From: Lutispora thermophila DSM 19022
GTDB taxonomy: Bacteria; Bacillota; Clostridia; Lutisporales; Lutisporaceae
Direction: 5' to 3'
Length of the DNA: 60,679 bases
Assembly: GCF_900142105.1 (NCBI RefSeq)
Contig: NZ_FQZS01000021.1
Span: forward strand, 1 to 60,679
Position numbers and translations under genes: made by a program. Positions 9,727 through 18,162 of this stretch are shown piece by piece. The stretch's first letter is position 1, and every line of letters begins with the position of its first letter. The notes below the pieces were generated by a model. It did not search any database, was not told the DNA's origin, and worked only from the letters and a program-made list of their open reading frames with translations.

Positions 9727-10087
9727 TCCCTTAAAACTTTTTACATTAAAATAAAAGTTTTATTTAATTCATAACTATTTTATAGTAATACCTTTAGCGA
9801 GAACCCCAAGCAAAGTTCAGTCTTATTATACCAAGGTTTATAGAGAGTCCTACATATCTATGGAATTTAATAATATTAAATATACTATTTAATTTCATAA
9901 GACATCCCTCCTTTAAGCCTATACTAGAATTAACATGGTTCTCGCAAGGTCTATTAGAATCCTCGCTCAAGGTATTAGTTCTGTGTATTTACAAGTAGAT
10001 TGTAACATATCTATGTAAAAATATTCGTCACTTATTCCTAATTTCCTTTATTTGCTATCAAATAAATCTATTATTTAATCCTATAAA
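9727..10087. other. Spacer with MITE-like inverted repeats
   Basis: No gene is seen. The stretch 9787-9976 is bounded by AATACCTTTAGCGAG and CTCGCTCAAGGTATT, which match as inverted repeats at 14 of 15 positions, and holds a nested perfect pair GCGAGAACC (9797-9805) / GGTTCTCGC (9937-9945). This resembles a small non-autonomous element or a strongly folded RNA. A separate 9-bp inverted repeat, AAAACTTTT / AAAAGTTTT (9733-9761), lies directly upstream of the HNH gene. Confidence 0.5.
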
Positions 10088-10127
10088 AATAGTCACATTA
10101 AGGAATTTTATCCTTACAATGACTCTT
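10088..10127 (-). terminator. Terminator of the tnsABCD operon
   Basis: The inverted repeat AGTCACATTAAGGA and TCCTTACAATGACT is followed on the minus strand by a T-rich run, a few bases after the tnsD stop codon. Confidence 0.75.
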
Positions 10128-10130
10128 TTC

Positions 10131-11843
10131 CTACCATTTAAAATTACAATCATATCCCTTCTTATTTAATACCTGTTCAATTTCTTTATAAATTTCTTTC
10201 ATATACTTCGGTTTAATCCCTGCTGTTTCTGCTAAATTCCATAACGTAATCTCTTTTCCCTGCATTTCTAGTTCTTCTACAGCCCATTTAATTTTTCTTA
10301 TATGGAATTCTTCTATACTTTCAACTACAGAATCTATATATTCCCTTGTCAACGAAAGTTTCTCTTTCTTCTTAGAAAGCCATCCACTAATCCCTAATTT
10401 GCTCGCTATAGTTGTCCAAGTTATCCTTTCAGGCTTGCCTTCTTTCATTTCTTTTATCACTTCCTTAACTTTTGGAAGCAATTCAGCATCTCTTTTAGCC
10501 CAATCAACAGTGTTTACTGATGTTTTTATCCTACGGTAGTTCCCTTCCAGCCATTTACCATCATATTTTTTTAGCCAGGCATACAATCCATCATTATTTC
10601 TTCTTATCTTATTACTACTTTTATCGGGATATTGGACGTGAAGTTGAAGCCATTTTCTCCTGAATTCTTCTCGTTTTATATTAAATTCTTCAGTATCAGT
10701 ATATTTTTGGTGGAGATATTTTCCTCCACCATTATACTTCCAGAATGGCTCAATCCCTAACCTATCAATCGCTTTTCTTATTGTTTTCGTAGATGCTTTT
10801 AAAATATCTGCTATATCTCTTATAGATAATCCTGACTGGGCAAGTTCTATCAGTCTCTGGTCCCACAGTTCCTGATACGCATCAATATTATTCTCATCTT
10901 CATCATTAAAACCAAGTTTTGTATTAAACAAATCAGTAACTGAAATGCCAAGAAACCTCGCTAATAATAGATATCTTACTGTATAAGTTATTCTATTATT
11001 TTTTCGTACCATATCTGATAGCCAACCTCCACTATTATTTAATACAGGAGATTGAACAAGTTGTAAATATTCATGACCGTAAAAGTCCACAAAGTCTTGT
11101 TTTAACTTCTTTTGATGAATATAGTTGTTCATTCTTGCATAGCCTTTTTCAACCAACTTAACCCGAAACTGACTTCTAAACCATTCGGGCTCCTTAAATC
11201 CAAACTGATTGTTTAAAAGTATTTCTGCATCCTCTGCCATCCAAAGCATCTTCTTCATTAAATCATTTGAATAACTTATTTCTTTTTCTACTATACAGTT
11301 CCCATGAGATGCGCCAATATACCTTTGTCTGTTTCCTGCTCTAATAAGTTCTGTACTATTATAAAGGGGCATTTTATGTTTTGGACATACAAATACCCCT
11401 GTAATTTGATGGCTTCTGTGCCAGTATGGTTCCCCAAATGTTTCTATATCTTCTTTGAAACACTCAGGGCAAAATCTAAAATACTTATTTAAGGTAATGG
11501 AATTTGATATTAAACCTATTCTTATGTAGGAAACAGCACCCTCACCATTTCTCATTGTCTCTATTATTTTATCAGCCCGCTTTTGGGGAATAAATGCTGC
11601 AAGAAACGGAAATAAGGTATGCTTATAGATAAAGTATTCTGCTGTATACTTTGTATTTACAGGCATATTTCTGATTAACGCATCCAGTTGCGTAGGCAGT
11701 TCCATTGCTGCTATACAGTTCCTTGTTCCAAATAAATCCTCAAAATTATGTATCTCTCTTATATTCCCGCTTCTCATGCAGTAGCGTGCCAATGTACTGT
11801 ATAAAAGTTCGTCTGGATATGGTGTAGGAAAAAAGTTCACCAT
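10131..11843 (-). CDS. tnsD: Tn7-like target-selection protein TnsD (TniQ domain)
   Basis: A 570-residue protein. The N-terminus (FPTPYPDELLYSTLARY) and the zinc-binding region FCPECFKED ... FVCPKHKMPLY (about residues 133-173) are the TniQ signature. The long C-terminal part with repeated helix-turn-helix-like segments (for example SIRDIADILKASTKTIRKAI) is what distinguishes full-length TnsD from short TniQ. TnsD binds a fixed chromosomal site and recruits TnsC. The start overlaps the end of tnsC by 7 bp and follows GGGAGGTGGT. Which site it recognises cannot be told from this window. Confidence 0.85.
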   Translation of the reverse strand: MVNFFPTPYPDELLYSTLARYCMRSGNIREIHNFEDLFGTRNCIAAMELPTQLDALIRNMPVNTKYTAEYFIYKHTLFPFLAAFIPQKRADKIIETMRNGEGAVSYIRIGLISNSITLNKYFRFCPECFKEDIETFGEPYWHRSHQITGVFVCPKHKMPLYNSTELIRAGNRQRYIGASHGNCIVEKEISYSNDLMKKMLWMAEDAEILLNNQFGFKEPEWFRSQFRVKLVEKGYARMNNYIHQKKLKQDFVDFYGHEYLQLVQSPVLNNSGGWLSDMVRKNNRITYTVRYLLLARFLGISVTDLFNTKLGFNDEDENNIDAYQELWDQRLIELAQSGLSIRDIADILKASTKTIRKAIDRLGIEPFWKYNGGGKYLHQKYTDTEEFNIKREEFRRKWLQLHVQYPDKSSNKIRRNNDGLYAWLKKYDGKWLEGNYRRIKTSVNTVDWAKRDAELLPKVKEVIKEMKEGKPERITWTTIASKLGISGWLSKKKEKLSLTREYIDSVVESIEEFHIRKIKWAVEELEMQGKEITLWNLAETAGIKPKYMKEIYKEIEQVLNKKGYDCNFKW

Positions 11844-13528
11844 ACCACCTCCCTGGAAAAAATATCATCTTTAAAACTTATAATATATCCCGCTTCTTTT
11901 AAGGACTCATAGGCACTTTTATTATCCTTTTTCCCCTGTTCAACAATAGTCCGGATATCAAGCGGATTTGCCGTACTCTGTTTTTCCTTTCTTCCTTTTA
12001 CCTTCCTTATTCCCTTTTTCTCTGGCTCTTCCTTCATGCCTTCATCTTTAAGCAGCGCCATCGCATCTTCCACCATGCTCTCTGCACTTACATCCTGATT
12101 TTGAGAAAGCATGGTATCAATTATTTTCTGTGCCTTCTTAGCATCCATTCCTAAATCAACAAGTTTTAATACGGCTTCCTTTTTCTCCTCCATGAGGTTT
12201 TCCTGCTTCATTTTGTTCTGTCTTTTCTTTATTTCCTTTGCCCGCAAATCCAGGTTAATAGATTCTTTGGTTCGGGTTAAAAAGTCATTGAAGTCAATAC
12301 CTGTCATGCAGATATCCTCATATTTAGCAATTTCTCTGATGTTGCCAGTCTTTAAAGCAGTCAGCATTGGCTGTACTAATTTTAAGTTTTCCTTGGCCAC
12401 CTTTCTAATAATATATGGAGTTATCTCTTCCTTTCCTGATGAAATGGCGTAGGCTTGAGTAATGGCATAGACTTTTTTTAATAAATCAGGTATCCCCTGT
12501 GTTTCTTCATATAAAATACTGCTTATTTCAGGAGTAAAGGGAGTTTCTTTCCTCGTCCACTGGTAGTGCCATATTGAACTTACTAATAAATCCCACACCT
12601 CATCTTTTTGAATCCTGTCGCATACCATATCGCCGCCAAGACCTGACCCTCTTCGTGCCTGTCTGAAATCCCCCTGAAGTACCTTAACTGCCTTTGGGGT
12701 TCCCACTAAAATAACTGGCACCCCTACATTATTTACAAGGTTCACAAAGAAATTCAGCATTTTTTCGCTTCCTCCCGATTTAGCCATGCTTAAATGCTGG
12801 ATTTCATCTATCACTAATAAGCCTAAAGAGCAATTTCTTACTACCTGATTCATTACTGTCATCATTGCATCTGCTGTTGCCCTTGTTTTCATCATCTTTT
12901 GATAATAGTTGGTTCCCAACAGCCTGTCTATTTCTGAAAAAAATTCATACAGCAATCCCTTGATAGACCCGTCATGAGGACACTCTAATTTTACCCATAC
13001 TACCTGATACGCTGAAAAAGGGATGCCTCTATACTCCGAATGAACAATAACTTGTGGATACATATTTAGTATACGCTTTAATGAAGATGTCTTCCCTAAT
13101 CCTGATATGCCTATAAGAGTAAATCCAAAGGATGATGGATAAAATCCGTCATCATCCTTTGGATTTACAGGATTCGTTCCATAGTAGTCTCTGCAAAAGC
13201 CCTGAGCCAGTTTACTTTCAAACGGATTTCGGAAAACATACCCCTGACGCAGGGTACGTGATATCTTTCTTTCCAGTTCTATATTCATTGGTAAGGGCTG
13301 AAAGACTTGAAAGAGCCTGTCTACCATATAAATTCTGTAGTGGCTGTCCAACTTCCTTTCATTTTGGTGGTATTGAGGATAAAAAGCCAGTTTTTCTACC
13401 ACTTTATGAGGAGAAAGAAGATTTGGAAGTGCTTCTATGAAAGGATTATCCTGATAATCTGGTATCACCTGTTCCTTATATTGTGCCTCTTCTGCCATGC
13501 TGCCATTAGGAATTATTATCTTCTTCAC
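11837..13528 (-). CDS. tnsC: Tn7-like AAA+ transposition regulator TnsC
   Basis: A 563-residue AAA+ ATPase with Walker A GISGLGKTSS (about residue 140), Walker B LLVIDEIQHL and the sensor region VILVGTPKAVKVL. In Tn7 systems TnsC polymerises on target DNA, links target selectors (TnsD) to the TnsA/TnsB transposase and gives target immunity. The N-terminal extension and the charged C-terminal tail fit TnsA/TnsB-interacting regions of long TnsC proteins. The start is a GTG at 13528 preceded by AAGGAGGTGCTGAAGG and overlaps the tnsB end by 23 bp. All core ATPase motifs look intact. Confidence 0.88.
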   Translation of the reverse strand: MKKIIIPNGSMAEEAQYKEQVIPDYQDNPFIEALPNLLSPHKVVEKLAFYPQYHQNERKLDSHYRIYMVDRLFQVFQPLPMNIELERKISRTLRQGYVFRNPFESKLAQGFCRDYYGTNPVNPKDDDGFYPSSFGFTLIGISGLGKTSSLKRILNMYPQVIVHSEYRGIPFSAYQVVWVKLECPHDGSIKGLLYEFFSEIDRLLGTNYYQKMMKTRATADAMMTVMNQVVRNCSLGLLVIDEIQHLSMAKSGGSEKMLNFFVNLVNNVGVPVILVGTPKAVKVLQGDFRQARRGSGLGGDMVCDRIQKDEVWDLLVSSIWHYQWTRKETPFTPEISSILYEETQGIPDLLKKVYAITQAYAISSGKEEITPYIIRKVAKENLKLVQPMLTALKTGNIREIAKYEDICMTGIDFNDFLTRTKESINLDLRAKEIKKRQNKMKQENLMEEKKEAVLKLVDLGMDAKKAQKIIDTMLSQNQDVSAESMVEDAMALLKDEGMKEEPEKKGIRKVKGRKEKQSTANPLDIRTIVEQGKKDNKSAYESLKEAGYIISFKDDIFSREVVW

Positions 13529-15671
13529 CCTTCAGCACCTCCTTCTGCCTTTTAAAAAGCAACTGCAGGGTATTAATCCCTTCTTCAAAGTCTTCTTCAT
13601 TAAATACACTGCTGTCATAATCTCCTTCGTTATTTCCTAGTTTAAATGCTTCTTCCGCCCTTCTTGCTGTTTTTTCAATCTTCCTGTTTCCCCTTATGTT
13701 TTTTACCCTCTGCCTGTCGCTCTCTGCAGTACTTGTCTCTCTTTTATAATCTTCGTCAGCCTGTTTTACGATATCTTCTATTTCTGCAATCAGTTTTGTT
13801 TTTGCTTGTGCCACCGAATCCTTATTCTTCTCTTTCTGCATTCTTTCTACCGCTAACAAATACTCTATTTCCTCAATTGCTTTATCTTTATATCTGGTAC
13901 TGCTCTCTGTTAAAAAACATTTCTCATATTCATTTGGATTATCTCCACAGACATAAATACAGTTCATATTGCGTGTGTCATAACTTATCTTTACTCTCCA
14001 TCTTCCATTTGTCCGTGCATTTGCAAATACATCATTTTTTAGCATGTTCGAAGATGCATAATACATATCTTTATATTTTATTCCTTTTTCAGTAACTACC
14101 GCTGTATCAGAAGGCATAAGGGCCAATTTAACAATGTCCTCCGATATACTCCGCAGGGTTCCTCCCCTGTTTGCAATTCCCCAGTTCCAAAGTTCAATGG
14201 GAATGCAGGGGACATCATCCTCCACCATCATTTCGTCCCGCTTATAGTAATCTAAGTGATAATAGTTATTGTGGTATAAAATGCACTTTATCATAATCTG
14301 TGTAAACTGGTATAAATCAAGTTTTGCTTTCAATCGGTAGTCCTTGTCCCCTCTTTCCCTGCCGTCTAAATCTACAGCACCAGGTAAAAATGGTTTTACT
14401 CTCTCATTGGTAAGGCCAAAGAACCGTTCTACCGCTGATTTCAAGTCTGCACGGTATGGAGGTGTATTCTGCACTTTTATATTCAGCATGTTTATAAGGT
14501 TTTCAATGTTTCCTCCTTCCAGTTCTCCTCTATCAGCAATAATAGCCTCTGGTAAGTAGTGGACTGGCCAATCCTTCTCCTCTATTTCAATACCGTACTG
14601 TCTGCAATATTCTACTTTATTCATAGTTGCATTTAAAAGCGCCATCATGGCACCAGTATAGGAACCGCTCTCCAGTCCTATATAGATTCCGCATATCATA
14701 CGGCTAAACTTGTCAATTACTGCATAAATGGCAGGTCTGCCTATGACCCAGTTTCTATTAAACCTTGATACTAAGTAGACATCACCTACCTGGCAGTCTA
14801 TTTCAAAAGTTCCAGGCTGTATTACTCCGCTTAAAGCACTGCCCGTTATGGCTCTGTACTGCTTTAGAAATTTCTTGTTGCTATAGCGGCTGGTTATCTC
14901 TTTTTTAATACTGCGCTCCTTCTCAAACCAATATCTGAACTGACCAAAACTCGGAATCTCTGATTGAGGTTTTATGACAGGTATCTTTACACCGTTTTCT
15001 TCTTTAAAGCCATCTGAAAAATATTCTTTTCTCATCAGTTCATATGTCAGCGTAAGAGAGTTTTTTGCTGCAGTGTAATAATATTTATTAACAGCAATGC
15101 GGAAAATTCTTTTAATGTCCTCGGTTACATTTACCCCTTCTCCATTTATGTCCTGATACTTCCTTGGCCTGCCCCTTTTTGCATTTCCAGCCTTCCTCTC
15201 TTTACCTTTTCCCCCGCAGTTCCTATAGTCTGGTATTAAGGCATTAGGTGTTTTCCCTCTTTTCCAGTACCGCTTAAGATACTCAAACACCCACAATTCA
15301 CTAATGTTATATGCTTTAGAAGCCTCACGAACTGCCTTCCTTCTGAAATGAGACTCAAAAATTTCTGGTTCGCAAGCCACCATATCCTTAATCACTTTCC
15401 AAGCATTGTCCCTCATCTTTTTATGTTTTTCTGGAATATCTTCTTCTTTTAATATAACTGCAAGCGTGTCATCTTTTTTAATGACTGCCCTTCCATCTAT
15501 CAGTGCACTATCTATGTCTGCAGTACTGCGCAGATATGGGGCGCTGTTTTTATTAACATCAATAACATACACTAATTCTTCATCCATCCAAAGTACTCTT
15601 TCTATGCTGGTACTTTCACTTTCATCCTTCCATTCGATTAGCGAATTAACTGTATACTTTAGCAACCTCAT
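13506..15671 (-). CDS. tnsB: Tn7-like DDE transposase TnsB
   Basis: A 721-residue retroviral-integrase-fold transposase. The catalytic triad is visible as the D of FEIDCQVGD, the D of AIIADRGE and the E of KSAVERFFG, with the expected D-35-E style spacing. An N-terminal DNA-binding region contains a basic RGRPRKY motif. TnsB binds the transposon ends and makes the 3'-end cuts and strand joining. The start at 15671 (AAGGAGGGC then ATG) lies inside the end of tnsA, overlapping it by 26 bp. Nothing in the sequence suggests loss of function, in contrast with TnsA. Confidence 0.9.
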   Translation of the reverse strand: MRLLKYTVNSLIEWKDESESTSIERVLWMDEELVYVIDVNKNSAPYLRSTADIDSALIDGRAVIKKDDTLAVILKEEDIPEKHKKMRDNAWKVIKDMVACEPEIFESHFRRKAVREASKAYNISELWVFEYLKRYWKRGKTPNALIPDYRNCGGKGKERKAGNAKRGRPRKYQDINGEGVNVTEDIKRIFRIAVNKYYYTAAKNSLTLTYELMRKEYFSDGFKEENGVKIPVIKPQSEIPSFGQFRYWFEKERSIKKEITSRYSNKKFLKQYRAITGSALSGVIQPGTFEIDCQVGDVYLVSRFNRNWVIGRPAIYAVIDKFSRMICGIYIGLESGSYTGAMMALLNATMNKVEYCRQYGIEIEEKDWPVHYLPEAIIADRGELEGGNIENLINMLNIKVQNTPPYRADLKSAVERFFGLTNERVKPFLPGAVDLDGRERGDKDYRLKAKLDLYQFTQIMIKCILYHNNYYHLDYYKRDEMMVEDDVPCIPIELWNWGIANRGGTLRSISEDIVKLALMPSDTAVVTEKGIKYKDMYYASSNMLKNDVFANARTNGRWRVKISYDTRNMNCIYVCGDNPNEYEKCFLTESSTRYKDKAIEEIEYLLAVERMQKEKNKDSVAQAKTKLIAEIEDIVKQADEDYKRETSTAESDRQRVKNIRGNRKIEKTARRAEEAFKLGNNEGDYDSSVFNEEDFEEGINTLQLLFKRQKEVLKGEEDNNS

Positions 15672-16503
15672 GCCCTCCTTTACCGCTTATTTCAGGCAGG
15701 CGAAGTGAAGAATCACTCTCATTGAGATTGATAGGCTTATCCATATCGAGGGCTATCCTTTTTCCCGCAATTAAATGCTTAAACAGCAGTAACCCTGCCC
15801 CCGCATCCAAAGAATAGTCCTTTTCAAATTCTGATATAATTTTCCTGATATTCTGCTGATTATCTATAAGCCTATATAAAAGTGCGTCTAGTAATTCATC
15901 AAAATCATCTTTAGAAAGCCCGTTGCAGTCATCGGAAGTCATCGCCGAATGAATCCACTCTATATTTTTTGCCCTAACATCGTTGATGTCCTTATTTGTC
16001 ACAATACCCCAGTTAATTCCTTTAGCAGTCCAGTATCTTCTTTCAATCTCCAGTTTTTCAATTGTAGTCTTTTTTGATAATTCCGATGCATATTTTATGC
16101 TTCTTGCAGCGAAATTCTTTTGTCCATCAGGATTTAACAGCGTAATTAAAAATGTTGTAGTTAATATGTAGGGTTCTTTTGTTTTCTTATCTATAAACTT
16201 ATCCAGTTTTAAATCTGCCGTATCTTCCAGTACTGTTTCCAGGTCTAAAAGCGGATAATGTTCCCTAATATCTACTACCTTCTCTTCCCAGTCTAATAGA
16301 TAAAAGTATTTCAATTGAGAGTCAGAGAAGAAGTGGTGTATTCGCTGTGTAGTCCACCCAAATATCCTTGTTGCTCTTCCCATCGAAGGATAATCTTGTA
16401 TAGTAAGCCATGGCTTATATTCCTTCCCTTCTCCCTGCCCCCTTCCTTCTTTTATCCATCTGCTTAATTTATTTGTATCCCAACTCGTATTTCTTTTAGC
16501 CAT
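15646..16503 (-). CDS. tnsA: Tn7-like TnsA, with substituted catalytic residues
   Basis: A 285-residue protein that aligns well with Tn7 TnsA at the N-terminus (IKEGRGQG, PWLTIQDYPS, RIHHFFSD, VVDIREHYPLL, LEIERRYW, NIEWIHS). Tn7 TnsA makes the 5'-end cuts with catalytic residues Glu63, Asp114 and Lys132. By eye alignment the equivalents here are Gln63 (codon CAA in SDSQLKYF), Thr117 (codon ACA in LTTTFLIT) and Lys137 (RSIKYAS). Two acidic metal ligands are therefore missing and the nuclease is probably inactive, although the fold and C-terminal TnsC-binding region look preserved. It begins after GGAGGTGTTTGC and leads a four-gene overlapping operon. Confidence 0.85.
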   Translation of the reverse strand: MAKRNTSWDTNKLSRWIKEGRGQGEGKEYKPWLTIQDYPSMGRATRIFGWTTQRIHHFFSDSQLKYFYLLDWEEKVVDIREHYPLLDLETVLEDTADLKLDKFIDKKTKEPYILTTTFLITLLNPDGQKNFAARSIKYASELSKKTTIEKLEIERRYWTAKGINWGIVTNKDINDVRAKNIEWIHSAMTSDDCNGLSKDDFDELLDALLYRLIDNQQNIRKIISEFEKDYSLDAGAGLLLFKHLIAGKRIALDMDKPINLNESDSSLRLPEISGKGGHEVAKVYS

Positions 16504-16540
16504 GCAAACACCTCCGTAAGTTAGAGTTTAGAAATAAAAA

Positions 16541-16592
16541 ATGCCACTGACTCCAGGACACCTTTTATTAGATGTCTGTGTCAATGGCACTT
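16541..16592 (-). terminator. Terminator-like hairpin in front of tnsA (possible attenuator)
   Basis: On the minus strand a long imperfect stem (TGCCATTGAC pairing with GTCAGTGGCA, plus an inner GACA/TGTC pair) is followed by TTTTTTATTT, ending 38 bp before the tnsA ATG. No minus-strand gene end lies close upstream, so it could be a leader attenuator for the tns operon or the terminator of the distant broken gene at 16992. Confidence 0.65.
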
Positions 16593-16611
16593 AGTCCATT
16601 TATGCTGTGTA

Positions 16612-16650
16612 TTTTATTTTAACATAAAACAACTTTATTTTAAACGTAAA
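16612..16650. repeat. Two 21-bp-spaced direct repeats upstream of tnsA (possible TnsB sites)
   Basis: TTTTATTTTAACATAAAA (16612-16629) and CTTTATTTTAAACGTAAAA (16633-16651) repeat with a 21-bp period. Tn7 ends carry 22-bp TnsB sites, and the transposon end expected to lie beside tnsA would be here. The sequence is AT-rich and no clear 5'-TGT terminus was found, so this is a weak call. Confidence 0.3.
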
Positions 16651-16720
16651 AATCTCACTTGAAATAATATATGCTATTTGGATAAATTCTGTATTATCTT
16701 AATATAAGGAGGTATTCAAA

Positions 16721-16912
16721 ATGAGGCCTAGTGTTTTTAAAACTGTGAAATTGCTCATCTTTGGAAACATATTTTTAATACCTTTTTCTATAGTCGTAAA
16801 AAATATAGCCATTCGTTTTATTATCGGCTCATTATCAGGAATTTCATATATTGTGATTTTATCCTTTATCACCAAAACAGAGGCTATATTCAAAAAGAAT
16901 AAATTAAAGTAA
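16721..16912 (+). CDS. Small membrane protein, 63 aa
   Basis: A 63-residue protein with two hydrophobic segments (about residues 9-25 and 30-50) flanked by basic residues. It has a strong ribosome binding site (AAGGAGGTATTCAAA) before the ATG and its own terminator just downstream, so it is very likely expressed. It runs opposite to the tns operon and the genes on its right. No family is recognised. Confidence 0.65.
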   Translation: MRPSVFKTVKLLIFGNIFLIPFSIVVKNIAIRFIIGSLSGISYIVILSFITKTEAIFKKNKLK

Positions 16913-16915
16913 CGT

Positions 16916-16960
16916 AAAAAGGCATTGGTAGGATTCCATTCCTAACAAAGCCTTTTATAT
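16916..16960 (+). terminator. Terminator after the 63-aa membrane protein
   Basis: AAAAGGCATTGGTAGGA pairs with TCCTAACAAAGCCTTTT around a short loop and is followed by a T-rich run on the plus strand. Confidence 0.7.
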
Positions 16961-17436
16961 TTTAATTGGAGGTATATCATTATTTATTAATTTAACAATT
17001 TTTTATGAAATTCCAGTATGCATCTAATTCTTCACTATCTAACTTGCCGTAAATATCCTCCATCTGTTCAAAGAACTCTTTGTATACCTTTAGAAAACGA
17101 AAATTTATCTTAGTTTTCAAATGTATTAAAGTATAGTTGCAAAATACTATGTCCCTAAGCACTAGAAACTCCGATAAACTTACTGATAATATAACTTCCT
17201 TCATACCATATGGTTCAGCCGATAAAATAAATAATTTTGTCATTATCATCTCTGTATTATTTATATTTTCACGTACTGCAAAATTATTTATAATTCCCTT
17301 TTCATCATTTAATATATCATAGTGCCTGCTTACTTGTTGTTTTTTGCAAGATAAAATTCCTCACTTTTGCAAATTTTTTTCCCCAGGCACCGGTGGGGAA
17401 ATTTTATGTAAACCTAGTTGTTTCACATATCTGAAT

Positions 17437-18162
17437 TTACGTGTACAACCTGGCTTCCCGCATTCTATTGCTTTGGCCGAAAAATAGCAGTATGTGGCAG
17501 TGATGTAGTATCCGGTCGATAATTGCGCCTGTCATCTGCTCATCATAAAATACATTTACCCATCTTGAAAACTCTATGTTGGTATTGATAATCACCGGCT
17601 TATTCTCGTAACGCTCGGATATTACTTCGAATAGGAGCTGTGCTCCTATCCGATCCAATGGAACATATCCCCACTCATCACAAATCAACAAGTCAGATTT
17701 ATTAATTTTTTTTAGAAAACCAGATAATGTTCCGGCTCTCTTTTCTTCTGTAAGCTTGTTTACAAGCGCTGATGTCCTGAAAAATCTTACCTCATAACCA
17801 TTCCTGCAGGCTTCTACACCTAAGGCTATGGAAAGATGCGTTTTACCGGTTCCTACGTTGCCATACATGACTATATTAGTCTTGTTTTTGATAAATTCAC
17901 ACTCTTTTAGGTATTCCGGAGTAATATCACTAGGGAGTGTTACCTCATCAAATCTGAAACTATCAAATGTCTTGATAGTATAAAAACCTGCCTTTTTCAG
18001 TAACTTAGAATTCCTCGTTTTCTCACGGTGTGTAATCTCCGATTGGAGAAGTTTAAGCAAATATTCCTGATGACTGTCTGCTTGTATTTTACTCGACATT
18101 TCTACAATATTTCGGCTTAAACGAAGTTCTTTGCAGCATGTAGCAATTTCTGATGTCAGCAT
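17437..18162 (-). CDS. istB: IS21 helper ATPase IstB
   Basis: A 241-residue AAA+ ATPase related to DnaC/DnaA-type helicase loaders, with Walker A GNVGTGKTHLS (about residue 104) and Walker B LLICDEWGYVPLD. IstB oligomerises on target DNA and stimulates the IstA transposase. It overlaps the end of istA by 7 bp, the usual coupled arrangement in IS21 elements. The length is close to the family norm. Confidence 0.92.
   Translation of the reverse strand: MLTSEIATCCKELRLSRNIVEMSSKIQADSHQEYLLKLLQSEITHREKTRNSKLLKKAGFYTIKTFDSFRFDEVTLPSDITPEYLKECEFIKNKTNIVMYGNVGTGKTHLSIALGVEACRNGYEVRFFRTSALVNKLTEEKRAGTLSGFLKKINKSDLLICDEWGYVPLDRIGAQLLFEVISERYENKPVIINTNIEFSRWVNVFYDEQMTGAIIDRILHHCHILLFFGQSNRMREARLYT

Noticed and set aside
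9739-9756. Left end of the Tn7-like transposon
   Set aside because: TTTTACATTAAAATAAAA resembles the inverted form of the repeats at 16612-16651, but it is part of a simple hairpin, AT-rich, and lacks a TGT terminus or matching flanking duplication. A similar 13-mer at 6624 is no better.
13646-14095. Plus-strand 149-codon open frame inside tnsB
   Set aside because: It has no ribosome binding site, a low-complexity composition and lies wholly opposite a clear transposase gene, so it is a shadow frame.
10131-16503. CRISPR-associated transposon (CAST)
   Set aside because: The tns operon is full-length tnsABCD, but there is no cas gene, no short second tniQ and no repeat array nearby.
16699-16893. 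Minus-strand frame opposite the 63-aa membrane protein
   Set aside because: The plus-strand gene has a strong ribosome binding site and its own terminator; the opposite frame has neither.
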